From: Sphingobacterium multivorum
GTDB lineage: Bacteria; Bacteroidota; Bacteroidia; Sphingobacteriales; Sphingobacteriaceae
NCBI RefSeq assembly: GCF_900457465.1
Contig: NZ_UAUU01000009.1
Span: 558,001-622,000, forward strand
Direction: 5' to 3'
Length of the DNA stretch: 64,000 bases
A model generated the notes under the pieces. It ran no database searches. It was not told the DNA's origin and saw only the letters and a list, made by a program, of their open reading frames with translations. Both the position numbers and the translations under genes were made by a program. The stretch's first letter is position 1, and the number at the start of each line of letters is the position of its first letter. Of this stretch, positions 8,988-18,827 are shown in pieces.

Positions 8988-10541
8988 ATGAAAATTATGC
9001 TAAATAAAACCTATTGCAGCGCCGTCTATGGGATAAATGCCTGCACTATTACCGTCGAGGTAATCGTATCTACTGGCCTCCATTATTATATCGTTGGCCT
9101 GCCTGACAATGCCGTTAAAGAAAGCTTAAGACGTATCGAAAGTGCCATTAATTCCTGTCAACTTCACATGCCACGCCAAAAGATCGTTGTCAACTTGGCA
9201 CCCGCAGATATTCGTAAAGAAGGTTCAAGTTACGACCTATCAATTGCAATAGGCATATTAGCATCTTCCGGCCAAATCACAAATATCCGTCTGGAAGACT
9301 ATCTTATTTTAGGCGAGCTATCATTAGACGGAAGTATTAAGCCCATACGTGGTGTTCTACCAATTGCATTACAGGCGCGCAAAGAAGGGTTTAAAGGAAT
9401 AATATTACCTAAAGCCAATGCAAAAGAGGCAGCTATCGTCACTGAAATCGATGTTATTGGTGTAGAAAATCTGACCCAAGTAGTGGAATTTCTCAATCAT
9501 ACTGTAACAATCGAGCCTACAAAAGTTAACATACAAACATTTTTTCAGGATGATACGGCCATTTATGACGTCGATTTCTCTGATGTACAAGGACAGGAGA
9601 ATATCAAACGAGCGCTGGAAATCGCAGCATCTGGTGGACATAACCTTATTTTAATAGGTCCACCAGGAGCAGGAAAAACCATGTTGGCAAAAAGACTACC
9701 AACGATCCTTCCCCCACTCAATATGACCGAATCGCTGGAAACGACCAAAATACACTCTGTGTCTGGAAATCTAAAGGCGAAAGACTCCCTCGTCACTGCA
9801 CGGCCCTTTCGTTCTCCACATCATACAATATCCGATGTGGCCATGGTAGGGGGCGGCTCAAATCCATTGCCGGGTGAAATTTCTTTATCCCACCATGGCG
9901 TATTATTCCTTGACGAATTGCCAGAATTCAAACGGAGCGTCCTCGAAGTCATGCGTCAGCCACTTGAATCGCGTCAAATTACGATATCAAGAGCTAAACT
10001 TACCGTCGAGTACCCCGCAAGTTTTATGCTCATTGCTGCCATGAATCCCTGCCCCTGTGGTTATTTCAATCACCCCGAGAAAGAATGCATCTGCGGCACT
10101 AACACCGTTCAGCGTTATCTAAGCAAAATATCAGGACCACTTTTAGACCGTATAGACCTCCACATCGAAGTCACCCCCGTGCTATTTGATGAATTGAATA
10201 CAACACGTTCTATAGATGATAGCCGCACGGTACGCCGTCGGGTCATTCAGACACGCGAAATCCAGAAAGAACGTTTTAAATCCTTCCCAGACATCCATTG
10301 TAATGCCCAGATGAGTACACAATTGACCCGAGAAATATGTCAGATTGATGAGCCCGGAAGGAAGTTACTTAAAACGGCTATTGAACGTCTGAGCCTATCT
10401 GCAAGAGCATACGATAGAATACTCAAAGTTGCTCGAACAATCGCTGATATGGAGCAAAGTAAAATGATCGAAAATCATCATCTCGCCGAAGCGATCCAGT
10501 ATAGAAATTTAGATCGGGAAACCTGGGGTGGAAAATTTTAA
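8988..10541 (+). CDS. comM: YifB/ComM-family AAA ATPase (Mg-chelatase-like)
   Basis: 517 residues. N-terminal Lon-like domain (about 1-170), a central AAA+ Mg-chelatase-type ATPase with Walker A GPPGAGKT at 224-231, Walker B VLFLDELPEF, the motif RSPHHTISD, a four-Cys segment NPCPCGYFNHPEKECICG, and a C-terminal helical domain. In competent Proteobacteria ComM is a helicase that helps branch migration during integration of transforming DNA; in Bacteroidota the role is assumed to be similar. Two ATGs are possible (8988 and 8997); the first is used. Its end overlaps the convergent rhomboid gene by 4 bases. Confidence 0.92.
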   Translation: MKIMLNKTYCSAVYGINACTITVEVIVSTGLHYYIVGLPDNAVKESLRRIESAINSCQLHMPRQKIVVNLAPADIRKEGSSYDLSIAIGILASSGQITNIRLEDYLILGELSLDGSIKPIRGVLPIALQARKEGFKGIILPKANAKEAAIVTEIDVIGVENLTQVVEFLNHTVTIEPTKVNIQTFFQDDTAIYDVDFSDVQGQENIKRALEIAASGGHNLILIGPPGAGKTMLAKRLPTILPPLNMTESLETTKIHSVSGNLKAKDSLVTARPFRSPHHTISDVAMVGGGSNPLPGEISLSHHGVLFLDELPEFKRSVLEVMRQPLESRQITISRAKLTVEYPASFMLIAAMNPCPCGYFNHPEKECICGTNTVQRYLSKISGPLLDRIDLHIEVTPVLFDELNTTRSIDDSRTVRRRVIQTREIQKERFKSFPDIHCNAQMSTQLTREICQIDEPGRKLLKTAIERLSLSARAYDRILKVARTIADMEQSKMIENHHLAEAIQYRNLDRETWGGKF

Positions 10542-11161
10542 AACTGAGCCAAACAATGCTTAATAACCCAAGGGAAACAGATAATCGTCAAGATCAGACC
10601 CGACAATGCGCCAAAGAAATGAGCATCGTGATTTATACCATCTTGCGCTTTTTTTGACGCCCACACACAGTAACCTAAAAACAAAAATGCAAACAGATAA
10701 GCCGGCATCGGTATAATCATCATCACACCAATGGTAATTTTCGGATCGAAAAGAATGTAGCTAAACAGAACCGCACAAATCGCACCTGAAGCGCCTAAAC
10801 TATAGTAACCGGGGTTATTTTTTTGCTGGATGATTGTTGGAATATCGCTCAAGATCAAACTACCGACATAGATTACGGCAAATAAAATATGACCGTATGG
10901 ACTTGCTTCTGCAAGTATGCGCTCCAAACCAAATGCAAAATAATAGAAGGTAAGCATATTAAACAGCAGATGCCCCCAATCTTTATGCACAAAGCCACTG
11001 GTAAGGATGGTATACCATTTTCGATTACGTGCGATACTATACGGATGCAACATCAGTTTACCGTAAAGTTGTTCATGTGAAAACGTATAGATACTGGTAG
11101 CGAGCGTAAAAAAGAAAATAATACTCGCAATAGGCATTTCTGTTAGATAATATAATAGCAT
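10538..11161 (-). CDS. Rhomboid-family intramembrane serine protease
   Basis: 207 residues with six predicted membrane segments. The catalytic pair is visible: Ser125 in the GASG motif (SLGASGAICAVL) and His181 in NHDAHFFGALSG; the HKDWGHLLFNML segment (His64, Asn68) supplies the oxyanion-hole side. It cleaves membrane proteins within or near their transmembrane helices; the substrate is unknown. It begins 8 bases after the LUD protein gene on the same strand and is probably cotranscribed with it. Its 3' end overlaps the convergent comM end. Confidence 0.93.
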   Translation of the reverse strand: MLLYYLTEMPIASIIFFFTLATSIYTFSHEQLYGKLMLHPYSIARNRKWYTILTSGFVHKDWGHLLFNMLTFYYFAFGLERILAEASPYGHILFAVIYVGSLILSDIPTIIQQKNNPGYYSLGASGAICAVLFSYILFDPKITIGVMMIIPMPAYLFAFLFLGYCVWASKKAQDGINHDAHFFGALSGLILTIICFPWVIKHCLAQF

Positions 11162-11169
11162 AGTAATTC

Positions 11170-11817
11170 CTAGAATCGATCCTCTAAAAGTAAAACGTAA
11201 AGTTCTTTTGGTCCGTGTGCACCCAAAACCAATCTTTTCTCAATATCAGCCGTCCTGGAGGGGCCGGTAATTGTCGAAATCATTGTCGGTATTTCCTGAC
11301 CGTAACGCTTCTGCATATAGGCTAAAGCATCCTTTAGATCCCAAACCAATTGCGAAGCTTTGGCAATGACAATATGAATTGGAGGATATATACTCAACCT
11401 GCGTCCTGAAGCATTTGCATTACTCACCATAACACTTCCATTACGTGCAACCAATGCTTCACATGAGGTAATGCTCGCATTTGCTGATTCAAAATCTTCC
11501 GCTGTTTTTAAAAAAGGGAAACCATATGGACTGAGTAAATTTTGAACACCTTGTTCCCAAGCGTATATATTTTTGATATTATTCTCCTCGGTCAATAAAA
11601 TCAGATTTTCAATCAGACCGATCTCGCCATCACAATACAGAAACTTGCCTCCCGCAGCAGTCAATTCGCGAACAAAAACAATATCCACCAACTCATCCTC
11701 TTCTTTATAAAGCGGCGTTTCTTTGAAATTGGGATGTGGATTATCGTTTTTCTGTAGTAATGCCTGACGTACCCGTTTTAACATTATCTCTTTCGCTGTT
11801 GCGTTCTTCACGTTCAT
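11170..11817 (-). CDS. LUD domain protein (LutC/YkgG family)
   Basis: 215 residues, the LutC size. In Bacillus, LutABC oxidises L-lactate with an Fe-S flavoprotein complex and LutC is the small subunit. Family features include the early KRVRQALLQ helix, the substrate loop CEALVARNGSVMVSNA and the late MISTITGPSRTADIEKRLVLGAHGP stretch (the GPSxTxDIExxLVxGxHGP signature). No lutA or lutB gene is adjacent, so this is an orphan paralogue whose partner is elsewhere or whose role differs. A -7-like TATATTTG at 11822-11829 ends four bases before the ATG, which would give an almost leaderless mRNA if used. Confidence 0.88.
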   Translation of the reverse strand: MNVKNATAKEIMLKRVRQALLQKNDNPHPNFKETPLYKEEDELVDIVFVRELTAAGGKFLYCDGEIGLIENLILLTEENNIKNIYAWEQGVQNLLSPYGFPFLKTAEDFESANASITSCEALVARNGSVMVSNANASGRRLSIYPPIHIVIAKASQLVWDLKDALAYMQKRYGQEIPTMISTITGPSRTADIEKRLVLGAHGPKELYVLLLEDRF

Positions 11818-11835
11818 GGCGCAAATATATATAAA

Positions 11836-11863
11836 TGCAGCGCTAGATCACTCTAGCGCTGCA
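11836..11863 (-). terminator. Hairpin downstream of ftsH
   Basis: Perfect 12-bp inverted repeat (TGCAGCGCTAGA / TCTAGCGCTGCA) with loop TCAC, 10 bases after the ftsH stop. In the minus direction it is followed by TTTATATATATTT, a poor U-tract, so it may be a weak terminator or an mRNA-end stabiliser before the LUD gene. Confidence 0.6.
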
Positions 11864-11872
11864 GCATTCAAA

Positions 11873-13954
11873 TTAATTCAAATTATTGGAGGGTGTTTCT
11901 GAACTCTGCCCTTCGTTAGATCGCGCTTCGTCCGGATGAACATCCAACGGTAAATCTGTCTGTGGAACTCCACCACCATCAGCACCATTCACAAACTCCT
12001 CGTAAGTAGTCTTGGTTTCAAATGGACGTTTACCTAATATCTCTTCCAAGTCCGACTGAAAAAGAATCTCTTTTTCCAATAGCTTTTCTGCTATTTTAAT
12101 CAAACCCTCACGTTTATCCAGCAATAACTGTTTGGTACGTGCATAGACGTCATTAATTAAGTTACGTACCTCTGCATCAATCAGCTCTGCCGTTTTGTCA
12201 GAATACGGCTTTTGGAAAGATGCCTCAGAACTATCTCGGAAGGAAACATTTCCAACTTTATCATTCATACCGTAGATTGCAATCATCGCATAAGAAAGTT
12301 GCGTGATACGCTCTAAGTCATTTTGAGCACCTGTTGAAATTCTTCCAAAAGTAATATCTTCAGCGACACGACCACCCATAGTCATACATAAACTGTCTAT
12401 AAGCTGTTCTGTCGTATATAGGAACTGCTCACGGGGAAGATACTGTGCATAACCCAAAGCAGCGACACCACGTGGTACAATAGACACTTTTACCAAAGGA
12501 TCGGCGTGCTCTAAAAACCAGCCCGCAATAGCGTGCCCAGCCTCATGATAAGCAACAATACGTTTCTCTTCCGGAGAGATGATTTTGTTTTTCTTCTCAA
12601 GACCACCGATCACACGATCAACGGCATCCTGAAAATCCTGCATATCAATCTCGGGTTTATTTTTACGGGCAGCAATAAGGGCTGCTTCGTTACACACGTT
12701 GGCAATTTCAGCTCCCGCAAAACCAGGTGTCTGCGCCGATAATTTTTTTGCATCGACCTCAGCCGATAATTTCAACGGCTTTAGATGCACTTTGAAAATT
12801 TGCTCACGGCCAATCAAATCCGGTTTATCAATAGAAATTTGACGGTCAAAACGTCCTGGACGCAACAATGCTGTATCCAGTACATCGATACGGTTAGTAG
12901 CCGCTAAAATAATAACGCCTGAATCCGTACCGAAACCATCCATCTCCACCAATAATTGGTTCAATGTATTTTCACGCTCGTCATTACCGCCCATCATCGA
13001 GTTTTTACCACGAGCACGACCTATAGCGTCAATCTCATCGATAAAAATGATACATGGCGCTTTCTCTTTCGCTTGCTTAAACAAATCGCGAACACGCGAT
13101 GCACCTACACCCACAAACATTTCGACAAAGTCAGATCCGGATAGCGAGAAAAATGGCACTTGAGCCTCTCCGGCTACAGCTTTAGCCAATAAAGTCTTAC
13201 CTGTTCCTGGAGGCCCTACAAGCAAAGCGCCTTTCGGAATTTTACCCCCTAGATTGGTATACTTACGTGGATTTTTTAAGAAATCCACAATCTCCATAAC
13301 TTCTTGTTTCGCTTCTTCAAGACCAGCAACATCATTAAATGTGATATTGATCTGCGATTCTTTATCAAACAACGTCGCCTTGGATTTACCTATATTAAAG
13401 ATCGCACCGCCACCGCCGCCAGCACCACCGCCCATACGACGCATCAAGAAGATCCAGATTGCAGCCAATACCAACAACGGCAACATAAACGTGATAAACC
13501 AGCTTGCCCAAGGGTTGGAACGATCATCATAAGTCAACTGGACCTTTGGTGTACCTGGCGTTAATTCCGCTTGCGATGCAGCTAATTTCTTTTCTAAAAC
13601 ATCGGGAGAGGCATCCTTAAAAATATATTGTGGACCCTTGTCTTCCTGTCCTGATAGACTTGGAAGCGGATCAGCAGCTTTTGTAGCGTCTTTAAAACTT
13701 GGGTTATCTTTCCAGCCCTTTTTTAGATAGACCTCCACTTCGACAAGATCATTCTTTTTATAGGCGACGAGACGCTCTACAGCGCCTGTATTCAACATAC
13801 GTGTCTCAAAATCACTATAGCTAACTTCCTTAGCTGGGCTTTCTCCAAAAACGTACTGTAAGGCAAAAAAACCTAAAAACATGGCAATCATAAGCCACAC
13901 AAAATTGAATTTTGGCGGTTTCGGGCTTACCTTACTACTCGGGATTTTTTTCAT
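11873..13954 (-). CDS. ftsH: ATP-dependent zinc metalloprotease FtsH
   Basis: 693 residues. An inner-membrane hexameric protease that extracts and degrades membrane and short-lived cytosolic proteins. Order: first membrane segment at about 18-36, periplasmic part, second membrane segment at about 151-171, Gly-rich linker, AAA domain with Walker A GPPGTGKT at 247-254, Walker B CIIFIDE at about 301-307, second region of homology [20 protein letters not shown], then the M41 zinc site HEAGH at 470-474. The C-terminal tail is acidic and low-complexity. It follows rsfS by 46 bases on the same strand with no promoter match between, so the two probably share a transcript. Confidence 0.97.
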   Translation of the reverse strand: MKKIPSSKVSPKPPKFNFVWLMIAMFLGFFALQYVFGESPAKEVSYSDFETRMLNTGAVERLVAYKKNDLVEVEVYLKKGWKDNPSFKDATKAADPLPSLSGQEDKGPQYIFKDASPDVLEKKLAASQAELTPGTPKVQLTYDDRSNPWASWFITFMLPLLVLAAIWIFLMRRMGGGAGGGGGAIFNIGKSKATLFDKESQINITFNDVAGLEEAKQEVMEIVDFLKNPRKYTNLGGKIPKGALLVGPPGTGKTLLAKAVAGEAQVPFFSLSGSDFVEMFVGVGASRVRDLFKQAKEKAPCIIFIDEIDAIGRARGKNSMMGGNDERENTLNQLLVEMDGFGTDSGVIILAATNRIDVLDTALLRPGRFDRQISIDKPDLIGREQIFKVHLKPLKLSAEVDAKKLSAQTPGFAGAEIANVCNEAALIAARKNKPEIDMQDFQDAVDRVIGGLEKKNKIISPEEKRIVAYHEAGHAIAGWFLEHADPLVKVSIVPRGVAALGYAQYLPREQFLYTTEQLIDSLCMTMGGRVAEDITFGRISTGAQNDLERITQLSYAMIAIYGMNDKVGNVSFRDSSEASFQKPYSDKTAELIDAEVRNLINDVYARTKQLLLDKREGLIKIAEKLLEKEILFQSDLEEILGKRPFETKTTYEEFVNGADGGGVPQTDLPLDVHPDEARSNEGQSSETPSNNLN

Positions 13955-14000
13955 TATATCGTAATTATATTTTCTTTATAAATTTTTTCGTTGAGGACAA

Positions 14001-14375
14001 TTAAGCGCTTTGGAAATGCTGTACTTCTGCATCTCCCCATAAATCCTCGATACCATAATGCGCTCTTTTTTCGGTCTTAAAGATATGTACAACCACATCC
14101 ACAAAATCCAAAATCAACCATTCACCATTGGATTGTCCTTCTTTATATTGGGGTTCTTGACCAAATGCCTTATAGACTTCTTCTTCGACACTCTTTGCTA
14201 TCGCATTCACCTGAATGTTAGAATCGGCATGACAAATCACAAAATAATCGGAAACAGAACTGTGAAGATCTCTTAAATCCAAGCGAACGATCTCGTTTGC
14301 TTTCTTTTCTTGCATACCATAAACGATAATTTCTGATAGACGTTGGGACAATTCTGAACTTTTATTTTTACTCAT
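14001..14375 (-). CDS. rsfS: Ribosome silencing factor RsfS
   Basis: 124 residues. It binds uL14 on the 50S subunit and blocks subunit joining in stationary phase or starvation. The family core is clear: LRDLHSSVSDYFVICHADSNIQVNAIA, then EGQSNGEWLILDFVDVVVHIF and a C-terminal YGIEDLWGDA. The gene precedes ftsH in the same direction, an arrangement common in Bacteroidota, and diverges from birA with 47 bases between start codons. Confidence 0.94.
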   Translation of the reverse strand: MSKNKSSELSQRLSEIIVYGMQEKKANEIVRLDLRDLHSSVSDYFVICHADSNIQVNAIAKSVEEEVYKAFGQEPQYKEGQSNGEWLILDFVDVVVHIFKTEKRAHYGIEDLWGDAEVQHFQSA

Positions 14376-14422
14376 TAAAAAATGTGATAGTTTTGACTTA
14401 ATATTTATTTAATACTTTCAGT

Positions 14423-15193
14423 TTGCAAAATAACAATATTTCGGGACTTATCATCGGTCAAAATACAATATATCTTGACAAAGTCGCCTCTACAAACGAT
14501 TATCTCAGGGAATTATTGTCAAATTTCAAGCCACTAGCTGAGGGGACTGCCATTTTAGCAGAAGAACAATTTCAGGGCAAGGGGCAGCGTGGAAGCTCCT
14601 GGGTCAGTGAACCAGGGAAAAATCTAACAACATCGATCCTCTTAAAGCCTCATTTCCTGCCCATAGCGGAACAATTTGCGCTTTCCGCCACAATCGCCAT
14701 TGCAACCGTCAATTGGCTGAAAAGCAAAACCGAGCAGCCTGTAGCCGTGAAATGGCCCAATGATATTTACGTCAATTCAAAGAAAATAACAGGCATTTTA
14801 ATAGAAAATAAATTAAAAGGCAGTAAAATAGACCACGCAATTATTGGCATTGGTGTAAATATTAATCAAATTAATTTTGACACAGCAACAACAATAACCT
14901 CGCTCGCCTGCCTGACCGATCGACAGGATTACAACATCAAGGAACTGGCACAGGAGTTATTCCAAGTGATCCAACAGGAGTACCTGAACCTGTATAAGGA
15001 GGGGGCTCAATATCAGTTAAACCGCTACAACGCGTTATTGTTTTGGAGAGGTGAAGAAAGACCATTCCTAGTCGACGGCATCAAAAAAACTGGCATTATT
15101 CAACAGGTGTCTAATGACGGGAAGCTACTGGTTCTTTTGGAAGACACCTTGCGCGAATTTGATATCAAAGAAATTACACATCTTATTACTTAA
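14423..15193 (+). CDS. birA: Biotin--[acetyl-CoA-carboxylase] ligase
   Basis: 256 residues. It activates biotin as biotinyl-AMP and transfers it to the carboxyl-carrier protein. Motifs: VASTNDYLREL near the N-terminus, the biotinyl-AMP loop KGQRGSSWVSEPGKNL at about 52-67, VKWPNDIYVNSKKITGILIE with the catalytic Lys-containing KWPND, and a small C-terminal SH3-like domain. There is no DNA-binding N-terminal domain, so it is a class I ligase and not a repressor. The start is TTG at 14423; no ATG or GTG occurs before the conserved STND segment. A TAGTTTTG -7 box lies at 14388-14395. Confidence 0.92.
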   Translation: MQNNNISGLIIGQNTIYLDKVASTNDYLRELLSNFKPLAEGTAILAEEQFQGKGQRGSSWVSEPGKNLTTSILLKPHFLPIAEQFALSATIAIATVNWLKSKTEQPVAVKWPNDIYVNSKKITGILIENKLKGSKIDHAIIGIGVNINQINFDTATTITSLACLTDRQDYNIKELAQELFQVIQQEYLNLYKEGAQYQLNRYNALLFWRGEERPFLVDGIKKTGIIQQVSNDGKLLVLLEDTLREFDIKEITHLIT

Positions 15194-15348
15194 TCTTTAC
15201 AAAAAAAGGATAACCCATTTTAGGATTGTCAAACCTTTGTTCTAAATTTGTCAACAGCGTGATTAAACCTTTATTCACCCGAAGTATCAAAGAACAAGAA
15301 CACACTGCAATCATTGTAGTGAAAAAGGAAAGAACAAATTAAATTCTG

Positions 15349-15798
15349 ATGAAAAAGTTAATACTGTTAATGACTGTGGTAATTTTTGCAGTTACGGGAG
15401 CATTCGCTCAGATTCACAAACCGGTAAAATGGACTGTGGCGAGCAAAAAGTTAAATAACAAAGAAGCTGTAGTTTATGTAAAAGCTACAATCCAAAATGG
15501 ATGGCACATATATTCACAAAATGTGAAAGATGGTGGCCCAATTCCAACTTCTTTCAACTTTGCTAAAGCGGCAGATTATACATTGGTAGGTAAAACTGCA
15601 GAGCCGAAACCAAAAGTAAAACACGAGGATGTATTTAAGATGGATGTTGGTTATTTTACAAACGAGGTAATTTTCCAACAAAAAGTAACTTTAAACAAAG
15701 GAACTGCCACCGTTAAAGGCACTGTTGAATGGCAAGCATGTGATGCATCACAATGTCTTCCTCCAGACGAATATGCTTTTGCTGTGACAATCAAATAG
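15349..15798 (+). CDS. Exported DsbD N-terminal-domain-like protein
   Basis: 149 residues with a cleavable signal peptide (about 1-20, ending AFAQ). The mature part is a single immunoglobulin-like DsbD N-terminal domain: NGWHIYSQNVKDGGPIPTSF early and WQACDASQCLPP near the end, whose two Cys (CDASQC) correspond to the disulfide relay pair. In E. coli this domain is fused to DsbD; here it is a separate secreted protein followed by the DsbD core gene, so it probably receives electrons from that protein in the periplasm. A -7-like TAAATTTG at 15243-15250 lies about 100 bases upstream. A terminator separates it from the next gene. Confidence 0.85.
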   Translation: MKKLILLMTVVIFAVTGAFAQIHKPVKWTVASKKLNNKEAVVYVKATIQNGWHIYSQNVKDGGPIPTSFNFAKAADYTLVGKTAEPKPKVKHEDVFKMDVGYFTNEVIFQQKVTLNKGTATVKGTVEWQACDASQCLPPDEYAFAVTIK

Positions 15799-15827
15799 TA
15801 AAAATGATTCTACACGGATAAATTAAT

Positions 15828-15847
15828 AAGGCGATTCTCATCGCCTT
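15828..15847 (+). terminator. Rho-independent terminator
   Basis: AAGGCGA / TCGCCTT stem with loop TTCTCA followed by a T-run, 30 bases after the stop of the DsbD N-terminal-domain gene and before the dsbD start. It probably attenuates or ends that transcript. Confidence 0.8.
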
Positions 15848-15884
15848 TTTTTATTTTTGACCATAACATCAGAAATTCATACGC

Positions 15885-17588
15885 ATGTTAAAAAACACAT
15901 TCATTCTACTTTTAATTGCTTTTTTCAGTCTTTCTTTAACGACAGCAACTTTTGCCTCCGCACAAGATAGTTTAACAAGTACAGAAGGACTTCAATTTGA
16001 ATCATCACCGGATACAGCTACCGCTGTTGAAGCGGTACCTGAGGATCTAAATTTTACAGCTTCACCTGACACAATGGTTAGTCAGGACAGCAGCAAAATA
16101 GCTCCTGTTAAGGCAAACGCTCCCTCCGGGCAAGAATCAAGTAAAAAATCACTTTGGAGTATCTTTATCGCAGGATTAGTTGGCGGCTTCGCAGCGCTAC
16201 TCATGCCATGTATATTTCCAATGCTCCCACTTACCGTAAGTTATTTTACAAAACAGGCTGGAAGCCGCGCAAGCGGTATCAGCAAGGCACTCCTCTACGG
16301 TCTCTTTATTATTGTGATCTATGTCGCTTTAGGAATGATTATTACCATTTCCTTTGGTTCGGATGCATTGAATGCTTTATCCACAAATGGGGTATTTAAC
16401 TTCCTATTCTTCCTCTTATTAGTTGTTTTCGCCGCATCCTTTTTTGGTGCTTTTGAAATCACGTTACCGAGTTCTTTTGTCAATAAAATGGATGCCAAAT
16501 CCGACAAAGGCGGTCTCGTAGGGCTTTTCTTTATGGCATTCAGCCTTTCACTGGTCTCCTTCTCCTGTACTGGCCCCATTATTGGCACCTTATTGGTCGA
16601 AGCGGCCTCAAAAGGAGAACGCCTAGGTCCCGCAATCGGTATGCTTGGCTTTTCTATAGCACTTGCAATTCCTTTTGGCTTATTTGCGATGTTCCCTTCG
16701 ATGTTAAAATCCCTGCCAAAATCTGGTGGCTGGTTAAATTCGGTGAAGGTTGTACTCGGCTTCTTAGAGCTTGCACTGGCACTGAAATTCTTATCAAATG
16801 TAGATTTGGCCTACCATTGGAATTGGCTGGATCGGGAGGTGTTCTTATCGCTATGGATTGCCATCTTTAGTATGATGGGCTTATATCTTATTGGAAAGAT
16901 TAAATTTTCACATGACAGTGAATTAAAATTCCTCTCCGTACCGAGAACTATTCTCGCTATCATTGTATTCTCCTTCGTTATCTATATGGTACCGGGGCTA
17001 TGGGGAGCTCCCCTAAAATCAATTTCAGCTTTCTTGCCACCCTCGGCAACACAGGACTTTGACCTGTCGGCAGGAATAGCAGCCGCTCCCGCACACAGTG
17101 ATGGTAAAGTCAAAAAATACGCGGAGATTTTTCACGAACGCGGTACACCAAAAGGATTTGATCCATATTATGATTATGATCAGGCCTTGGAAACAGCAAA
17201 AGAACTGAATAAACCTGTATTGATAGATTTTACAGGTTGGAACTGTGTTAACTGTCGGGAGATGGAAGCAAATGTCTGGACTGATCCTGCGGTTGCCAAA
17301 CTATTGAAGGAAGAATTTGTTATGGCCGAATTGTTTGTCGATGATAAAACAGAATTACCTGCAAACGAACAATTCGTATCAAAATACAGTGGCAAAAAGA
17401 TTAAAACGATAGGAAATAAAAACAGTGATTTCCAAGCATCGACGTTCAATAGCAATTCACAACCGTTATATGTTATTGTAGACGACACTGGAAAGGTATT
17501 GGTACCTCAGTCTGGTGCAAATAGAAATATTGAACAATATAAAGCGTTTTTACAGAGCGGAATTGATGCATTTAAGGCAAAAAAATAG
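15885..17588 (+). CDS. dsbD: Thiol:disulfide interchange protein DsbD
   Basis: 567 residues. Signal peptide, a Ser/Asp/Ala-rich linker to about residue 85, an eight-helix membrane domain of the DsbD/CcdA type (with Cys in MPCIFPMLP and SFSCTGPIIG), and a C-terminal thioredoxin-like domain with the active site GWNCVNCREME (Cys454, Cys457). It passes electrons from cytoplasmic thioredoxin across the inner membrane to periplasmic thiol proteins. It lacks its own N-terminal immunoglobulin-like domain, which is supplied by the preceding gene; together they make a complete DsbD. Confidence 0.93.
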   Translation: MLKNTFILLLIAFFSLSLTTATFASAQDSLTSTEGLQFESSPDTATAVEAVPEDLNFTASPDTMVSQDSSKIAPVKANAPSGQESSKKSLWSIFIAGLVGGFAALLMPCIFPMLPLTVSYFTKQAGSRASGISKALLYGLFIIVIYVALGMIITISFGSDALNALSTNGVFNFLFFLLLVVFAASFFGAFEITLPSSFVNKMDAKSDKGGLVGLFFMAFSLSLVSFSCTGPIIGTLLVEAASKGERLGPAIGMLGFSIALAIPFGLFAMFPSMLKSLPKSGGWLNSVKVVLGFLELALALKFLSNVDLAYHWNWLDREVFLSLWIAIFSMMGLYLIGKIKFSHDSELKFLSVPRTILAIIVFSFVIYMVPGLWGAPLKSISAFLPPSATQDFDLSAGIAAAPAHSDGKVKKYAEIFHERGTPKGFDPYYDYDQALETAKELNKPVLIDFTGWNCVNCREMEANVWTDPAVAKLLKEEFVMAELFVDDKTELPANEQFVSKYSGKKIKTIGNKNSDFQASTFNSNSQPLYVIVDDTGKVLVPQSGANRNIEQYKAFLQSGIDAFKAKK

Positions 17589-17747
17589 CCTGTATACAGC
17601 AGAAGGTATCCGTCGAGATTAACAGCAGAGAACAAGCAATTATTAAATTTGCATTATCTTTAGCTCACACTTAGATGAATTGCAGTTAATAAAGCGATTG
17701 CTTGTTCTTAATAGCGATATTGGCGACTTCTAATAACGGAAATATAA

Positions 17748-17778
17748 TTGTATATACGCTTAAAAATAGCTAAGTTTG
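17748..17778 (+). promoter_or_regulatory. Promoter of pfkA
   Basis: TTG at 17748-17750, exactly 20 bases, then TAAGTTTG at 17771-17778. The -7 box ends 7 bases before the ATG, so the 5' leader would be only a few nucleotides long. Confidence 0.75.
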
Positions 17779-17785
17779 AGTACGT

Positions 17786-18760
17786 ATGAGTAACATTAAA
17801 AAAATTGCTGTTTTGACATCTGGAGGAGATGCTCCAGGAATGAATGCTGGTATCCGCGCTGTTGTTAGAGCGGGGATCTACAATAATCTTGAAGTATTTG
17901 GGGTACGCAGAGGTTATGATGGTCTAGTTAATGGTGAGATTATCCCTATGGATGCTAAATCTGTAGCCAATATCATACAACGTGGTGGTACTATCCTAAA
18001 AACAGCCCGCAGCGAGGCTTTCAAAACAATTGAAGGACGTAAGCAGGCTTATGAAAATTTACGCAGCCACGGTATTGATGCCATGGTTGTTATCGGTGGC
18101 GATGGTACATTTACCGGCGCATCCAAATTTATCGAAGAATTCGATTTTCCTATCATCGGTCTTCCGGGCACAATCGATAACGATTGGCCGGCACAGACTT
18201 CACTATTGGCTATGATACAGCCATTAATACAGTTATCCAAGCCGTAGACAAAATTCGCGACACCGCCGAGTCTCACGATAGACTTTTTGTGATCGAAGTG
18301 ATGGCCCGCGACTCTGGTCTTATCGCCGTCCGTTCTGGTATCAGTACCGGTGCTGAGGCAGTTCTGGTTCCTGAGTTCGAGGTAGACTATGATGCGATTA
18401 TGAAAAGACTTGACAAAAGCCCGTAAAAATAAATCATCCCGCATTATTATTGTTGCTGAAGGCCGACAAAGAAGGCGGTATGGTGGTATCGGAAAAAATC
18501 AAGGAAAATTTCCCGCATTACGACGTTAGATTATCTATTTTAGGACATATTCAGCGTGGCGGAAGCCCTACTTGCATGGACCGCGTATTGGCCAGCAGGC
18601 TTGGAGTTGCAGCGGTAGAGGCTTTACTACAAGGCCGCAGAGGTGAAATGGCCGGACTGATCTGCAGTGAAGTAAGATTCACACCCTTTAGAGCGCCATC
18701 AAGCATAACGTAAAAATGAATGAAGATCTGCTTCGTATCATTGAAATCCTTTCGTTGTAA
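17786..18760 (+). pseudogene. pfkA: 6-phosphofructokinase, frame broken by four 1-base indels (probably sequence error)
   Basis: Joined across the breaks this is a normal-length (324-residue) ATP-dependent 6-phosphofructokinase, the committed step of glycolysis. Visible motifs: [19 protein letters not shown] (ATP site), [20 protein letters not shown] (catalytic Asp), [13 protein letters not shown] and GHIQRGGSP. Breaks: a lost base near 18183-18186 (GATTGG, expected GATTTGG), an extra C at 18420-18422, an extra C at 18463-18464, and a lost base near 18688-18695. The losses and gains cancel, so the true stop is at 18758-18760. The amino-acid sequence between breaks is fully conserved, which argues against an old pseudogene. 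Confidence 0.9.
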
Positions 18761-18790
18761 ATGATCTAGTTTATTCTTGACTAACAATAA

Positions 18791-18827
18791 AAAAAGAGGC
18801 TGTCTCAAAAAGGCAGTCTCTTTTTTT
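18791..18827 (+). terminator. Terminator-like hairpin at the left end of the IS1182 element
   Basis: AGAGGCTG and CAGTCTCT pair over 8 positions with one G-U wobble, flanked by an A-run before and a T-run after. It overlaps the left inverted repeat of the element and lies 31 bases after the repaired pfkA stop, so it could end pfkA transcription. Confidence 0.65.

Noticed and set aside
17786-18760. Programmed frameshifting in pfkA
   Set aside because: Four separate breaks in both directions without slippery heptamers and with no reason for regulation by frameshift; error or damage is simpler.
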